A stretch of 64,000 nucleotides of DNA from Streptococcus porci DSM 23759 (GTDB taxonomy: Bacteria > Bacillota > Bacilli > Lactobacillales > Streptococcaceae): contig NZ_AUIP01000016.1 in NCBI RefSeq assembly GCF_000423765.1, forward strand, positions 1-64,000, in the 5' to 3' direction. A model generated the notes under the pieces. The model saw only the letters and a list, made by a program, of their open reading frames with translations. It had not been told where the DNA came from and ran no database searches. A program made the position numbers and the translations under genes. Shown here one piece after another: positions 19,015 to 28,800 of this stretch. The first letter of the stretch is position 1. Each line of letters begins with the position of its first letter.

Positions 19015-21738
19015 ATGAATGAACTTGATGTTGCAATACAAACAATTAATAACAACATCTGTAAAAATATTGCTGAAGGTCTAGACAGAGGCTTCCTTTC
19101 TCAAAATATTTTGTCGCAAATGAGAAATTTTGTTGAGCATATTTCATTAAGATTGTACTGTGCTGACAATAAGTGTGACATGAGTTTAAATTATGATAAT
19201 TTAAAAATTGGGAATAATCATGTGAGAAGTAATTCAAAATATATTTTTTTACGAGAATTTCATGAATTATTACAAATTTCAGCTTCTCACTATACTTTGG
19301 ATGAAAATAATTCTGAGAGATTGATGTTAAAATATTACGAATATCTACTTCGTGTCAAAATGTTAGTGTCTGACAATTTAGGTTTCGAGGTTCTTTCCAA
19401 TTTATCTGATTTTCCTTTAGAGCAAGATACTCAATTGTTTGAATACTATAAAATAATATCAGAGACAATAGCGGCTGATTCTCTTCCGTTTGAGAGAGTT
19501 TCTTATAGTGATAGATATTATATTCATAAAGTGAGACCTTTTTTTGTAGATGAAAAAATATATTATGAAGTAACCTATTCCGTTGCAAGTGATAATATAT
19601 CAAAATTTGATAGAATGATTGCTTTTACTGATAAACCTATTCTGACAAATTACGCTACACTGTTATGGGTTAAAAAAGTGGAGATTTCTATGTTTGGGGA
19701 GATAATGCCCATATTTATTATTGATGGATGGGAAGTATCTATTAGGCCGTGCGAGATTAATAGACTGAGAGATATTTTTAACATAGATTTTCCAGATATT
19801 CAAACTAGCTATGCAGAGTACAGAAATTTAATGCATTTTATTCAACAATTTAGAATGAATCTAGTAGGTTTAATTGACTTAGATGATAAATTATATCAAT
19901 CTGCAAAAAAATTAATCTTAAAGAATAGTAAAGTAATGCGAATTTTCTTAATTTTAGATAAAGCTAGGGAAATGTGTCTACAAAATGCTGAAGGCTCTAG
20001 AATAGCTAGATATCTGTTATATATGATGAATAATAGATTATTGAAGACACAGTATATATCAGAAAAATGGCTAAGTGGAGGTAACCCCAAACTGAGTCAT
20101 CTAAGATTAGATTGGAAGTGTGTTCCTTTTGATCAGATGCCGTTTGATACTGCTCTAAAAAATCATAATCCAAGATTGATAGACTTATTACATTGCATAT
20201 CACAGAATGGTAGAGAGGATGAATTGTTTGCCCGATATATAAAAAATAACTCAGAAATAAGAGGCAAATTATTTACACCAGTTAATGAAATTAATTATTT
20301 TACGGATATTAACGGATTAATTCATAGTTATAATTCTAAATTATATTACAAACACAAAAATAGAGAACTATGCGTGGATAAAGGTCATGTTTTTATATCT
20401 GGATATAAGAATGATGTGGTATTTGTAATAAAAAGGTTACAGGAACTATCAAAAAGAGGTATTGGTGGATATACTAATTCAATTGATAGTTGGTTAAAGG
20501 AATCACCGAGAGGGCTTGACGATGAAGCAAAAATAAATTGTTTGAAAACTGTTTTTGAGAATTCAAAAGTTGGTCTAATATATGGTGCGGCAGGGACAGG
20601 AAAATCAACCTTAGTGAATTATATTGCTAGTTATTTTTCTTCAAAAGAGAAACTGTTTTTAGCTAATACAAATACTGCAGTAGATAACCTAAGAAGAAAG
20701 GTTATTACACCTAAATCGGAATTTAGCACAATAGCAAAGATAATTGCAAATAAAGATATTAGTCAATGTGATCTTTTAGTTATTGATGAAAGTAGTACTG
20801 TCAGTAATTCAGATATGGTAAAATTACTAGAGAAAATAGATTTTGAGTTACTTCTTATTGTAGGTGATGTATATCAGATAGAATCAATTAGATTTGGCAA
20901 TTGGTTTGATATAGCTCAATATTATTTACCAAAATGTAAATTTGAATTAACGAATACCTATAGGACATCTCAAGAGAGACTTTTAGCAGTTTGGGATAAA
21001 GTTCGTAACATTGAACGAGATTTATTAGAACATATTACTCGTGGTAATTTCTCAAGGGAATTAGATACAGATATTTTTGACAATTTTTCAGAGAATGAAA
21101 TTATTCTTTGCCTAAATTACGATGGATTGTATGGAATTAATAATATTAATACCTTTATGCAGGCACATAATCCCTCTCCGGGTGTTATTTGGGGAACATC
21201 AGTATATAAGAAAGGGGATCCTATACTCTTTAACGATTCATTAAGATTTTTGCCTCTACTTTATAATAATGTAAAAGGAGTAATACAAGAAATAAATTTA
21301 ACCCCAGATAAAAGCATGATTACATTTGATGTAAAGCTTTTAGATTTGAATATTACTGAGTTAGATTTGAAAGAGTACTCGGATTTAGAATTTGTTGGAA
21401 ACGATAATGATGGGAAATCAATAGTGAGATTCAGTGTGAATAAACATGGGAGCACAGATTATGATTCTAATGATTTATACACATTAGTACCATTTCAAAT
21501 ATCATATGCAATTTCAATTCATAAGGCTCAAGGATTAGAATATGATTCAGTGAAAATCATTATAACTAACGAGTCAGAAGAGAATATCTCCCATAATATT
21601 TTTTATACTGCTATTACAAGAGCCAAGCAATCTTTAAAAATTTATTGGTCTCCTGAATCAGAAAAAAGTGTACTAAGCAGTCTAGAAAAACGGGATAATG
21701 CTAAAGATGGGAATCTTTTAAGGGTGTTTATGAAATAG
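19015..21738 (+). CDS. Large SF1 helicase-like ATPase with uncharacterised N-terminal half
   Basis: 907 residues. The C-terminal half is a superfamily 1 DNA/RNA helicase: Walker A GAAGTGKST (524-532), motif Ia TNTAVDNL, Walker B VIDES (Asp591, Glu592), motif III GDVYQI (617-622), NTYRTS, motif V ISIHKAQGLEYDSV (834-847) and motif VI YTAITRAKQ. This resembles RecD2/Upf1-like proteins. I do not recognise residues 1-500; they have no obvious nuclease motif. The gene is clearly AT-rich (about 27 percent GC in 20341-20400 by hand count) beside the GC-richer pur genes, has its own promoter and strong RBS (GGGGG), and follows an Abi remnant. A phage-defence role is an inference from context only. 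Confidence 0.8.
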   Translation: MNELDVAIQTINNNICKNIAEGLDRGFLSQNILSQMRNFVEHISLRLYCADNKCDMSLNYDNLKIGNNHVRSNSKYIFLREFHELLQISASHYTLDENNSERLMLKYYEYLLRVKMLVSDNLGFEVLSNLSDFPLEQDTQLFEYYKIISETIAADSLPFERVSYSDRYYIHKVRPFFVDEKIYYEVTYSVASDNISKFDRMIAFTDKPILTNYATLLWVKKVEISMFGEIMPIFIIDGWEVSIRPCEINRLRDIFNIDFPDIQTSYAEYRNLMHFIQQFRMNLVGLIDLDDKLYQSAKKLILKNSKVMRIFLILDKAREMCLQNAEGSRIARYLLYMMNNRLLKTQYISEKWLSGGNPKLSHLRLDWKCVPFDQMPFDTALKNHNPRLIDLLHCISQNGREDELFARYIKNNSEIRGKLFTPVNEINYFTDINGLIHSYNSKLYYKHKNRELCVDKGHVFISGYKNDVVFVIKRLQELSKRGIGGYTNSIDSWLKESPRGLDDEAKINCLKTVFENSKVGLIYGAAGTGKSTLVNYIASYFSSKEKLFLANTNTAVDNLRRKVITPKSEFSTIAKIIANKDISQCDLLVIDESSTVSNSDMVKLLEKIDFELLLIVGDVYQIESIRFGNWFDIAQYYLPKCKFELTNTYRTSQERLLAVWDKVRNIERDLLEHITRGNFSRELDTDIFDNFSENEIILCLNYDGLYGINNINTFMQAHNPSPGVIWGTSVYKKGDPILFNDSLRFLPLLYNNVKGVIQEINLTPDKSMITFDVKLLDLNITELDLKEYSDLEFVGNDNDGKSIVRFSVNKHGSTDYDSNDLYTLVPFQISYAISIHKAQGLEYDSVKIIITNESEENISHNIFYTAITRAKQSLKIYWSPESEKSVLSSLEKRDNAKDGNLLRVFMK

Positions 21739-21745
21739 TTAACTT

Positions 21746-21788
21746 AAATCCACATCTAATTCAGTTGAATATGTGGATTTTCTTTTTT
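21746..21788 (+). terminator. Terminator after the helicase gene
   Basis: Perfect 10-bp stem AAATCCACAT / ATGTGGATTT followed by TCTTTTTT. Confidence 0.88.
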
Positions 21789-21807
21789 CACGCCACAACT
21801 CATCATC

Positions 21808-21829
21808 TCCGAATTCCTTCGGATTTTTT
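21808..21829 (+). terminator. Second terminator-like hairpin before purD
   Basis: TCCGAA / TTCGGA with loop TTCC and six T. It may be a backup terminator. The arms also resemble PurBox core sequence (CCGAA), so a regulatory role is possible. Confidence 0.5.
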
Positions 21830-21844
21830 ACACAAAAACCTAAA

Positions 21845-21881
21845 TAATCCGAACAAATATGTTATAATATTCTTGTATAAT
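21845..21881 (+). promoter_or_regulatory. PurBox-like site and purD promoter
   Basis: TAATCCGAACAAAT (21845-21858) matches the PurBox core CCGAAC with AT-rich flanks. Two -10-like TATAAT hexamers follow at 21863-21868 and 21876-21881. The box lies closer to the -10 than in the purC promoter, so the exact start site is unclear. Confidence 0.45.
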
Positions 21882-21964
21882 TCGTAAAACATCTCTGTTT
21901 TGCGTTCTTAATTCAGATTTTGGTCCATTCCAAACGTTTTTCTTTATATTGAGGTATTGTAGCT

Positions 21965-23227
21965 ATGAAATTGTTAGTTGTTGGGGCTGGTGGTCGTGAA
22001 CACGCTATTGCAAAGAAATTGTTAGAATCTAAACAGGTAGAAAGGGTCTTTGTTGCTCCTGGAAATGACGGAATGACTTTAGACAGTATTGAGTTGGTCA
22101 ATATCGGAATTTCCGAACATTCTGCTCTGATCAACTTTGCTAAGGAAAATGACATTGCTTGGACTTTTGTTGGTCCAGATGATGCTCTGGCAGCAGGTAT
22201 CGTTGATGATTTTGAACAGGCGGGACTTAAAGCTTTTGGCCCTAGTCGTCTAGCCGCGGAGCTGGAGTGGTCAAAAGACTTTGCCAAACAAATCATGGTC
22301 AAATACGGTATTCCAACAGCAGCCTTTGGCACATTTTCCAACTTCGAAGAAGCCAAAGCCTACATCGAAGAGCAAGGCGCACCCATCGTGGTTAAGGCGG
22401 ACGGCTTGGCACTGGGCAAGGGCGTGGTCGTGGCGGAAACTGTCGAGCAGGCGGTCGAAGCGGCACGGGAGATGCTCTTGGATAACAAGTTCGGCGACTC
22501 GGGTGCCCGTGTAGTCATCGAGGAGTTCTTGGCGGGCGAGGAGTTTTCCCTCTTTGCTCTGGTCAACGGCGACCAGTTCTACATTCTGCCGACAGCCCAG
22601 GACCACAAGCGTGCCTTTGACGGCGACCAAGGTCCCAACACGGGCGGTATGGGGGCTTACGCTCCTGTTCCCCACCTGCCTCAAAGCGTGGTGGATACGG
22701 CGGTTGACACCATTGTCAAGCCCATTCTTGAGGGTATGATTGCGGAAGGGCGGTCTTATCTGGGCGTGCTCTATGCTGGCTTGATTCTGACCGACCAAGG
22801 TCCCAAGGTCATCGAGTTCAACGCCCGTTTTGGCGACCCAGAAACCCAGATTATCCTGCCTCGTCTGACCTCTGACTTTGCTCAGAACATCGACGACATC
22901 CTCCACAAACGCCCGACCCAGCTGACTTGGCTGGATAGCGGCGTGACGCTGGGCGTAGTCGTAGCTTCAAACGGCTACCCTCTGGACTATGAGAAAGGAG
23001 TAGAGTTGCCAGCAAAGACCGAGGGCGACATCACGACCTACTATGCAGGGGCTCGTTTTGCGGACAATAGCAGAGCACTGCTCTCAAACGGCGGTCGGGT
23101 TTATATGCTGGTCACCACAGCAGACACCGTCCAAGAAGCCCAAGAAAAAATTTACTCGGAGCTGAAAAATCAAGATACGACAGGCCTCTTTTATCGGACA
23201 GATATTGGAAGTAAGGCAGTGAAATAA
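21965..23227 (+). CDS. purD: Phosphoribosylamine-glycine ligase (GAR synthetase)
   Basis: ATP-grasp ligase joining phosphoribosylamine and glycine. The 420-residue length is normal. Motifs: N-terminal [12 protein letters not shown], the ATP-grasp [38 protein letters not shown], and [12 protein letters not shown] for metal binding. Odd feature: the first roughly 290 bp have the AT-leaning composition of the neighbours (25 of 60 G+C in 22021-22080), whereas from about 22.26 kb on G+C rises steeply (39 of 60 in 22381-22440). This suggests a recombination junction inside the gene. Confidence 0.97.
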   Translation: MKLLVVGAGGREHAIAKKLLESKQVERVFVAPGNDGMTLDSIELVNIGISEHSALINFAKENDIAWTFVGPDDALAAGIVDDFEQAGLKAFGPSRLAAELEWSKDFAKQIMVKYGIPTAAFGTFSNFEEAKAYIEEQGAPIVVKADGLALGKGVVVAETVEQAVEAAREMLLDNKFGDSGARVVIEEFLAGEEFSLFALVNGDQFYILPTAQDHKRAFDGDQGPNTGGMGAYAPVPHLPQSVVDTAVDTIVKPILEGMIAEGRSYLGVLYAGLILTDQGPKVIEFNARFGDPETQIILPRLTSDFAQNIDDILHKRPTQLTWLDSGVTLGVVVASNGYPLDYEKGVELPAKTEGDITTYYAGARFADNSRALLSNGGRVYMLVTTADTVQEAQEKIYSELKNQDTTGLFYRTDIGSKAVK

Positions 23228-23252
23228 GGGACAAAGAAAAGGAAAGACAAGT

Positions 23253-23741
23253 ATGAATATTCCAATTTCCATCATCATGGGTTCTAGTTCTGACTGGAAA
23301 ACCATGAAAAAAGCAGCCGATGTGCTGGACAAATTTGGCCTAGCCTATGAAAAGAAAGTGGTCTCTGCCCACCGCACACCAGACCTCATGTTCCGTCACG
23401 CCGAAGAAGCACGTGAGCGTGGCATCAAGGTCATTATCGCAGGAGCGGGCGGTGCGGCTCATTTGCCAGGTATGGTAGCAGCCAAGACGACCCTGCCTGT
23501 CATCGGTGTTCCAGTCCAATCTCGTGCCCTTAGCGGTGTGGATTCGCTTTATTCTATCGTGCAAATGCCAGGCGGTGTGCCTGTTGCGACTATGGCGATT
23601 GGCGAAGCTGGTGCCACAAACGCAGCCCTGACAGCTCTTCGCATTCTCTCCATTGAAGACCAAACCATTGCGGATCAGCTGGCAGCCTTTGCCAAGGAAC
23701 AGGAAAAAATTGCGGAGGCGATGACAGATGACCTCATCTAA
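23253..23741 (+). CDS. purE: N5-CAIR mutase
   Basis: Class I PurE, 162 residues, rearranging N5-CAIR to CAIR. N-terminal [12 protein letters not shown] phosphate-binding motif, catalytic SAHRTPD, and [12 protein letters not shown]. It overlaps purK by 14 nt, so the two, which act in sequence, are translationally coupled. GC-rich like the 3' part of purD. Confidence 0.97.
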   Translation: MNIPISIIMGSSSDWKTMKKAADVLDKFGLAYEKKVVSAHRTPDLMFRHAEEARERGIKVIIAGAGGAAHLPGMVAAKTTLPVIGVPVQSRALSGVDSLYSIVQMPGGVPVATMAIGEAGATNAALTALRILSIEDQTIADQLAAFAKEQEKIAEAMTDDLI

Positions 23742-24819
23742 GACAATCGGAATTATCGGCGGCGGTCAGCTAGGTCAGATGATGGCTATTTCCGCTATTT
23801 ACATGGGCCACAAGGTGATCACGCTGGATCCTGCGGCGGACTGCCCGGCCTCCAAGGTCAGCGAGGTCATCGTCGCTCCCTATCACGATGTGGCGGCCCT
23901 CAAACAGCTGGCGGAGCGGTGCGATGTCCTGACCTACGAGTTTGAAAATGTCGATGCCGACGGACTGGACGCGGTCATCAAGGACGGCCAGCTCCCTCAG
24001 GGGACAGACCTCCTCCGCATTTCCCAGAACCGCATTTTTGAGAAGGATTTTTTGGCCAAAAAAGCTGGCGTGCAAGTCGCCCCTTACAAAGTCGTCACAT
24101 CTAGCCTAGACCTAGAAGGTTTGGACCTCAGCAAAAACTATGTCTTGAAAACAGCCACTGGGGGCTACGACGGACATGGCCAGAAGGTTATTCGAGAAGC
24201 GGCGGACTTGGTAGAAGCCAGTCAGTTAGCCAACTCTGCCGAGTGTGTATTGGAAGAGTTTGTGAATTTCGACCTGGAAATCTCCGTCCTTGTGTCTGGG
24301 AATGGCTCCGACTACACAGTCTTTCCTGTGCAGGAAAATATCCACCGCAATAATATTCTTTATAAGACCATCGTGCCTGCTCGGATTTCAGATGAACTAG
24401 CTGAGAAAGCCAAAACCATGGCCCTGCAAATCGCAGACAAGCTCCATTTAGCAGGCATCCTCTGCGTTGAAATGTTTGTGGCAGGGCAGGACATTCTGGT
24501 CAACGAAATTGCTCCTCGCCCTCATAATTCAGGGCATTATTCGATTGAGGCCTGTGATTTTTCACAGTTTGATACCCATATCCGAGGCATTCTCGGTCAG
24601 CCTCTGCCCCCTATCCGCCTGCTTTCTCCAGCTGTTATGATCAACGTTTTGGGACAAGACATGGAAGCAGTCCAAACCTTTCTTCAAGAAAACCCTAGCG
24701 CCCACCTCCACCTCTATGGTAAAATAGAAGCAAAACACAACCGCAAGATGGGACACGTGACGGTGTTTAGTGGTGAGGCGGATGAGGTGAGAGAGTTTGG
24801 GGAAGGGGTGGATTTTTAG
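23728..24819 (+). CDS. purK: N5-CAIR synthetase
   Basis: ATP-grasp carboxylase making N5-CAIR from AIR, bicarbonate and ATP, feeding PurE. 363 residues with [12 protein letters not shown] at the N-terminus, the ATP-grasp core [16 protein letters not shown], and [18 protein letters not shown]. The end is followed immediately by AGGAGG that serves the next gene. Confidence 0.97.
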   Translation: MTSSKTIGIIGGGQLGQMMAISAIYMGHKVITLDPAADCPASKVSEVIVAPYHDVAALKQLAERCDVLTYEFENVDADGLDAVIKDGQLPQGTDLLRISQNRIFEKDFLAKKAGVQVAPYKVVTSSLDLEGLDLSKNYVLKTATGGYDGHGQKVIREAADLVEASQLANSAECVLEEFVNFDLEISVLVSGNGSDYTVFPVQENIHRNNILYKTIVPARISDELAEKAKTMALQIADKLHLAGILCVEMFVAGQDILVNEIAPRPHNSGHYSIEACDFSQFDTHIRGILGQPLPPIRLLSPAVMINVLGQDMEAVQTFLQENPSAHLHLYGKIEAKHNRKMGHVTVFSGEADEVREFGEGVDF

Positions 24820-24828
24820 GAGGTTGCT

Positions 24829-25575
24829 TTGGAAATTTTTATTAATTATATTGTACCCATCTTAGAGTTAATAATGTCGGCTATCGGAGTTGTTTTTCTC
24901 TTTAAACCATCTACTCCATCGGTGAGTATTGATGTAGGCGATAAATACTATTTTACTCAGAATATTAAGGAAAGTACTAATTCAAACTCTACAAATCAGA
25001 ATGACTACAGTCCTGCAATTATAGTCAGTTTAATATTTTTTGGGATCTATCTTTTCTACTCATTGGTAGGAAAGTTAATGATTTTTATCATAATGGTAAT
25101 TTCTTTAATAAAAATTCTAAGATATAAGCACTTAGGTATTGATTACAAGATTGAACTAATTCCTCCAATAATAAGTACTGTAGCTTTTTATGCATTAAAT
25201 TTTTTACCGAATAATGTAAAAGAATTTTGGGAAACAAATACAAAAGTTGATTTTGGTAAATTTTCTGGTTTACAGTCAACTATTGAATCAATCTTAGCTC
25301 CATTTCCAGAGTTTTTAAAATTATTTACAAATTTTGAAATTAACAAAACAAGAAATATTTCAATTTTTGCTATCTTGTTGATGACTTTGTTGGTTTTATT
25401 TTTCGAAGGCATCTCTATCTTTCAGAAAAAAGAAAATTTAAAGGTTTCGTCTAAAGGTAGGGTATCTTCTTATTGTATATTTCTATTGGTATTACTGGGA
25501 TATGCGTTTTACCATGTTGAACAAAATCCTGTTAGATTTGTAACAGAAATGGTTATTAAATATTTCAATAATTGA
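24829..25575 (+). CDS. Unknown membrane protein
   Basis: 248 residues; I do not recognise the family. About five hydrophobic segments are visible (about residues 5-25, 64-95, 110-128, 176-198, 213-231), with a polar Asn/Ser/Thr-rich stretch at about 48-62 between the first two. The start is a TTG, chosen because AGGAGG (24818-24823) lies 5 nt upstream, overlapping the purK stop. The coding sequence is very AT-rich, in contrast to purK just before it, which suggests separate acquisition. It probably reads through from purK. Confidence 0.65.
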   Translation: MEIFINYIVPILELIMSAIGVVFLFKPSTPSVSIDVGDKYYFTQNIKESTNSNSTNQNDYSPAIIVSLIFFGIYLFYSLVGKLMIFIIMVISLIKILRYKHLGIDYKIELIPPIISTVAFYALNFLPNNVKEFWETNTKVDFGKFSGLQSTIESILAPFPEFLKLFTNFEINKTRNISIFAILLMTLLVLFFEGISIFQKKENLKVSSKGRVSSYCIFLLVLLGYAFYHVEQNPVRFVTEMVIKYFNN

Positions 25576-25691
25576 ATTGCATATAGTGTTGCTCTATTTA
25601 ATCGTTTTAATATATTAAAAACAAAAGAAAAAGGGAGTACCTTTAATTGCCCATAAATAATAGAAATTTATATACTAATCGGAGAACAAAC

Positions 25692-26384
25692 ATGAAAACA
25701 ATCGGTCTTATCGGCGGAATGAGCTGGGAGAGTACGACTTCCTATTATCAGCTCATCAACGAGACAATCAAAAATGAGCTTGGCGGGCTGCATTCGGCCA
25801 AAATTCTGCTTTACAGTGTTGACTTTGCAGAGATTGAGCACTATCAGGCAAGCGGCGACTGGGCTAAGAGTGCGGAAGTGCTGAGCAAAATTGCCCAGAA
25901 GCTCGAGCAGGCTGGTGCCGACTTTGTTGTCATCTGCACCAACACCATGCACAAGGTGGCTCCGCAGATTCAAGAAAAAATCACCATTCCTATTTTGCAC
26001 ATTGCACAGGCAACTGCTGAGTCTCTTCTTGAAAATGGCATTCAAAAGGTTGGTCTCTTGGGCACCAAGTACACCATGACTCAAGATTTTTACAAGGACA
26101 AACTGCTTGAAGCGGGATTAGAAGTGCTGATTCCAGACCAAGCTGGCATTGCCGAGGTCAACCGAATCATCTATGATGAGCTCTGTTTGGGAGACATCAA
26201 AGACAACTCCAAGCAAACCTACCTTGCCATCATTGATGATTTGAAAAATGCTGGTGCCCAAGCCGTTATCCTAGGCTGCACAGAGATTGGCCTCTTGGTC
26301 AAACAAGCAGACACAGACCTTCCCCTCTATGACACAACAGCTATCCACGCGGAGAAAGCAGCGCAATTAGCGGTGAATGAATAG
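25692..26384 (+). CDS. Aspartate/glutamate racemase family protein
   Basis: Cofactor-independent racemase fold, 230 residues. N-terminal LIGGMSWESTTSYYQ and the two-cysteine pair expected for this family: Cys82 in VICTNTMH and Cys196 in LGCTEIGLL. The closest general type is the YgeA/RacX-like amino-acid racemase; the substrate cannot be read from sequence. I chose ATG 25692 because GGAGAACAAAC precedes it; the in-frame 25647 start adds 15 residues absent from the family. Confidence 0.88.
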   Translation: MKTIGLIGGMSWESTTSYYQLINETIKNELGGLHSAKILLYSVDFAEIEHYQASGDWAKSAEVLSKIAQKLEQAGADFVVICTNTMHKVAPQIQEKITIPILHIAQATAESLLENGIQKVGLLGTKYTMTQDFYKDKLLEAGLEVLIPDQAGIAEVNRIIYDELCLGDIKDNSKQTYLAIIDDLKNAGAQAVILGCTEIGLLVKQADTDLPLYDTTAIHAEKAAQLAVNE

Positions 26385-26485
26385 ATTAGAAAGAGACAGA
26401 TGACTATTTTGACAGAAGATGCTGCAGTGGTAGGTTAGGTATTAGGAGGTTAACATATAGAACTCTTCTTCTCAAAAGTCGTTAG

Positions 26486-26644
26486 CAGCCTTTTAGAATA
26501 GTATTGTTTGCTCCAATTCCCTTTATCTATTGGCTTAGCAAAGGCAGAAATAACGCTCATTTTCTAAGTTGGCTGGGATTTAAGAAAGTTAGTAAACGTG
26601 ATCTTATAATATCTTTTCAGGCCGATGTGCTGCGTTTATGCTAA
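26486..26644 (+). pseudogene. Membrane-protein fragment, possibly CPBP-protease-like
   Basis: A 53-codon open stretch reads QPFRIVLFAPIPFIYWLSKG and continues with HFLSWLGFKKVSKRD before a stop. The hydrophobic run followed by WLGFKK resembles the N-terminal part of CPBP-family intramembrane proteases, but the rest is missing. The surrounding 26385-26682 interval holds no other recognisable coding sequence. Confidence 0.35.
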
Positions 26645-26682
26645 TTTAGTATCAAATTAGTCGTTAAAATAGGAGCGAACTT

Positions 26683-27081
26683 ATGGTAAAATCTAATAGG
26701 AAAGCAAGTTTTTCTTATCCCATTGATAAGGTATGGGAACTTGTCACTGATTTATCCAATCAAACTTGGAGAAGTGATCTTGGTCATTTTGAAAAGATAG
26801 ACAAGAAACATTTTATTGAATACACTCAAACTGGTATTCAGACAAATTTTAAGGTGATCAAAGTCGATTTGTACAAGCTCTGGGAACTTAAGTTTGAAAA
26901 TAAAAATCTCCAAGGCACTTGGCTAGGACAGTTTGATTATCATGATGGGCAAACTGTCCTAGATTTTACAGAAAATGTCACTGTTAAAAATGTTCTCTTG
27001 ACACCATTTGTCTGGCTTTATTTAAGAAAGCAGCAAAAGCAGTATTTCCGAGATTTAGAAAAAGTGCTGGAAGTTAAATAG
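26683..27081 (+). CDS. SRPBCC-like small protein
   Basis: 132 residues. The start KASFSYPIDKVWELVTDLSNQTWRSDL and the later strand pattern, with a C-terminal amphipathic helix (FVWLYLRKQQKQYFRDLEKVLE), fit the START/SRPBCC (polyketide cyclase-like) hydrophobic-ligand fold. No function can be assigned. RBS AGGAGCGAACTT precedes the ATG. It stands alone between a decayed region and purB. Confidence 0.7.
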   Translation: MVKSNRKASFSYPIDKVWELVTDLSNQTWRSDLGHFEKIDKKHFIEYTQTGIQTNFKVIKVDLYKLWELKFENKNLQGTWLGQFDYHDGQTVLDFTENVTVKNVLLTPFVWLYLRKQQKQYFRDLEKVLEVK

Positions 27082-27135
27082 TAAAAAATAAAATCGCCCA
27101 TTAGGGCAAAGAAAAATAGAAAGGAACAAGGGTAG

Positions 27136-27159
27136 CCGTATTCTCTAAATTGAATACGG
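27136..27159 (+). ncRNA. Hairpin in the purB upstream region
   Basis: Perfect 8-bp stem CCGTATTC / GAATACGG with an 8-nt loop and no following T run. It lies about 175 nt upstream of the purB start, together with the larger structure at 27245-27299. Function unknown. Confidence 0.45.
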
Positions 27160-27244
27160 GCACTCTTAATTCTCTATCAAAAAATTGTAAAACAGAAAGG
27201 AATGGGTTACAAGTTAGCACAACTGAACCCGGGCGGAAAGCTCG

Positions 27245-27299
27245 GAATTTAGATAAACCGCCTAGGACGCAAGCGTCCGTCGTTGGTTTCCTAAAATTC
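27245..27299 (+). ncRNA. Structured element upstream of purB
   Basis: Nested pairings: GAATTTAG (27245-27252) with CTAAAATTC (27291-27299), AAACC with GGTTT, and an apical GGACG-CAAG-CGTCC. It ends 33 nt before the purB ATG. It is GC-rich at the tip and has no T tract, so it is not a simple terminator. It could be an mRNA leader element or a small dispersed repeat. Confidence 0.45.
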
Positions 27300-27332
27300 A
27301 GTCGCTTTCTTGTCGCCCTTGGTGTCTTAAAC

Positions 27333-28631
27333 ATGATCAATCGTTATTCCCGCCCGGAGATGGCGGCTATTTGGAGTGAAGAGAACAAGTACAAGGCTTG
27401 GTTGGAGGTGGAAATCCTCGCAGATGAAGCTTGGGCTGAGTTGGGTGAAATTCCCAAGGAAGATGTGGCCTTAATTCGTGAGAAGGCGACTTTTGACATC
27501 GACCGCATTTTAGAGATTGAAGAGGAAACCCGTCACGATGTGGTGGCTTTCACCCGTGCGGTTTCGGAAAGCCTTGGTGAGGAACGCAAGTGGGTCCACT
27601 ACGGTCTGACATCGACCGACGTGGTGGATACGGCTTACGGTTACCTCTACAAGCAGGCCAACGATATCATCCGTCGTGACCTTGAAAACTTTACCAATAT
27701 CATCGCCGACAAGGCTCGTGAGCACAAGTACACCATCATGATGGGGCGGACCCACGGTGTTCATGCGGAGCCAACGACCTTCGGTCTTAAACTAGCGACT
27801 TGGTATAGCGAAATGAAACGCAACATGGAGCGTTTTGATGTGGCGGCCAAGGGCGTTGAGGCTGGTAAAATTTCAGGTGCGGTTGGAAACTTTGCCAACA
27901 TTCCTCCATTTGTGGAAGAGTATGTTTGTGGCAAATTAGGCATTCGTCCGCAGGAAATTTCTACCCAGGTCCTTCCTCGTGACCTCCACGCAGAATATTT
28001 CTCAGCTTTAGCCTTGATTGCAACGTCTATCGAGCGTATGGCGACAGAGATCCGTGGGTTACAAAAATCTGAACAACGTGAAGTCGAAGAGTATTTCGCC
28101 AAAGGCCAAAAGGGCAGCTCTGCTATGCCCCACAAACGCAACCCTATCGGCTCTGAAAATATGACCGGTCTGGCTCGTGTGGTGCGTGGTCACTTGGTGA
28201 CGGCTTTTGAGAATGTGGCTCTCTGGCATGAACGTGATATTTCCCACTCGTCAGCGGAGCGGATTATCACGCCGGATACGACTATCCTCATCAACTATAT
28301 GCTCAACCGTTTTGGCAATATCGTCAAGAACTTGACGGTCTTCCCTGAAAATATGAAACGCAATATGGAGTCAACCTTTGGCTTGATTTACAGCCAGCGT
28401 GTCATGCTTAGTTTGATTGAAAAAGGTATGACCCGTGAGGAAGCCTATGACTTGGTGCAACCCAAAACGGCGCATTCTTGGGACAATCAAGTGGACTTTA
28501 AACCTCTCCTTGAGGCTGATGAAGCTGTAACATCACGCCTGACTCAAGATGAAATTGACGAGCTCTTTAATCCTGTATATTATACAAAACGCGTGGATGA
28601 AGTCTTTGACCGTATCGGTCTTGGAGATTAA
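27333..28631 (+). CDS. purB: Adenylosuccinate lyase
   Basis: Cleaves SAICAR and adenylosuccinate in the IMP and AMP branches. 432 residues starting [14 protein letters not shown] as in the family; the 61-residue in-frame upstream extension runs through the structured leader and is rejected. Motifs: [23 protein letters not shown] with a catalytic His, and the fumarase-superfamily signature [16 protein letters not shown]. The Shine-Dalgarno is weak (GGTG). Composition is GC-richer than comR downstream. Confidence 0.97.
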   Translation: MINRYSRPEMAAIWSEENKYKAWLEVEILADEAWAELGEIPKEDVALIREKATFDIDRILEIEEETRHDVVAFTRAVSESLGEERKWVHYGLTSTDVVDTAYGYLYKQANDIIRRDLENFTNIIADKAREHKYTIMMGRTHGVHAEPTTFGLKLATWYSEMKRNMERFDVAAKGVEAGKISGAVGNFANIPPFVEEYVCGKLGIRPQEISTQVLPRDLHAEYFSALALIATSIERMATEIRGLQKSEQREVEEYFAKGQKGSSAMPHKRNPIGSENMTGLARVVRGHLVTAFENVALWHERDISHSSAERIITPDTTILINYMLNRFGNIVKNLTVFPENMKRNMESTFGLIYSQRVMLSLIEKGMTREEAYDLVQPKTAHSWDNQVDFKPLLEADEAVTSRLTQDEIDELFNPVYYTKRVDEVFDRIGLGD

Positions 28632-28652
28632 TATTTTTGAAAAAGGCAGAGC

Positions 28653-28681
28653 ACCTCAGCTGAAAAGTTGAGGTGTTTTAT
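28653..28681 (+). terminator. Terminator after purB
   Basis: CACCTCA / TGAGGTG stem, loop GCTGAAAAGT, then TTTTAT. Confidence 0.85.
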
Positions 28682-28760
28682 AATTAAGCAAAAAAGATTG
28701 TTTATAGAAATTTTTCAGAAAATTCAGCCAACATTCTTGGTTTTAAATAGTGAGGTTTGG

Positions 28761-28766
28761 TATAAT
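28761..28766 (+). promoter_or_regulatory. -10 of the comR promoter
   Basis: TATAAT with GG-T upstream context, 34 nt before the comR ATG; GAGGGTGAT precedes the start. I see no strong -35. Confidence 0.5.
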
Positions 28767-28800
28767 ATAATTTGGAGACCAAGTTATCGAAGAGGGTGAT

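Noticed and set aside
22271..22906. 211-codon open frame on the - strand inside purD
   Set aside because: Long only because the GC-rich segment of purD suppresses stops; the + frame has full GAR-synthetase motifs.
27150..27332. N-terminal extension of PurB by 61 residues
   Set aside because: The frame is open by chance across the structured leader; PurB relatives start at [10 protein letters not shown].
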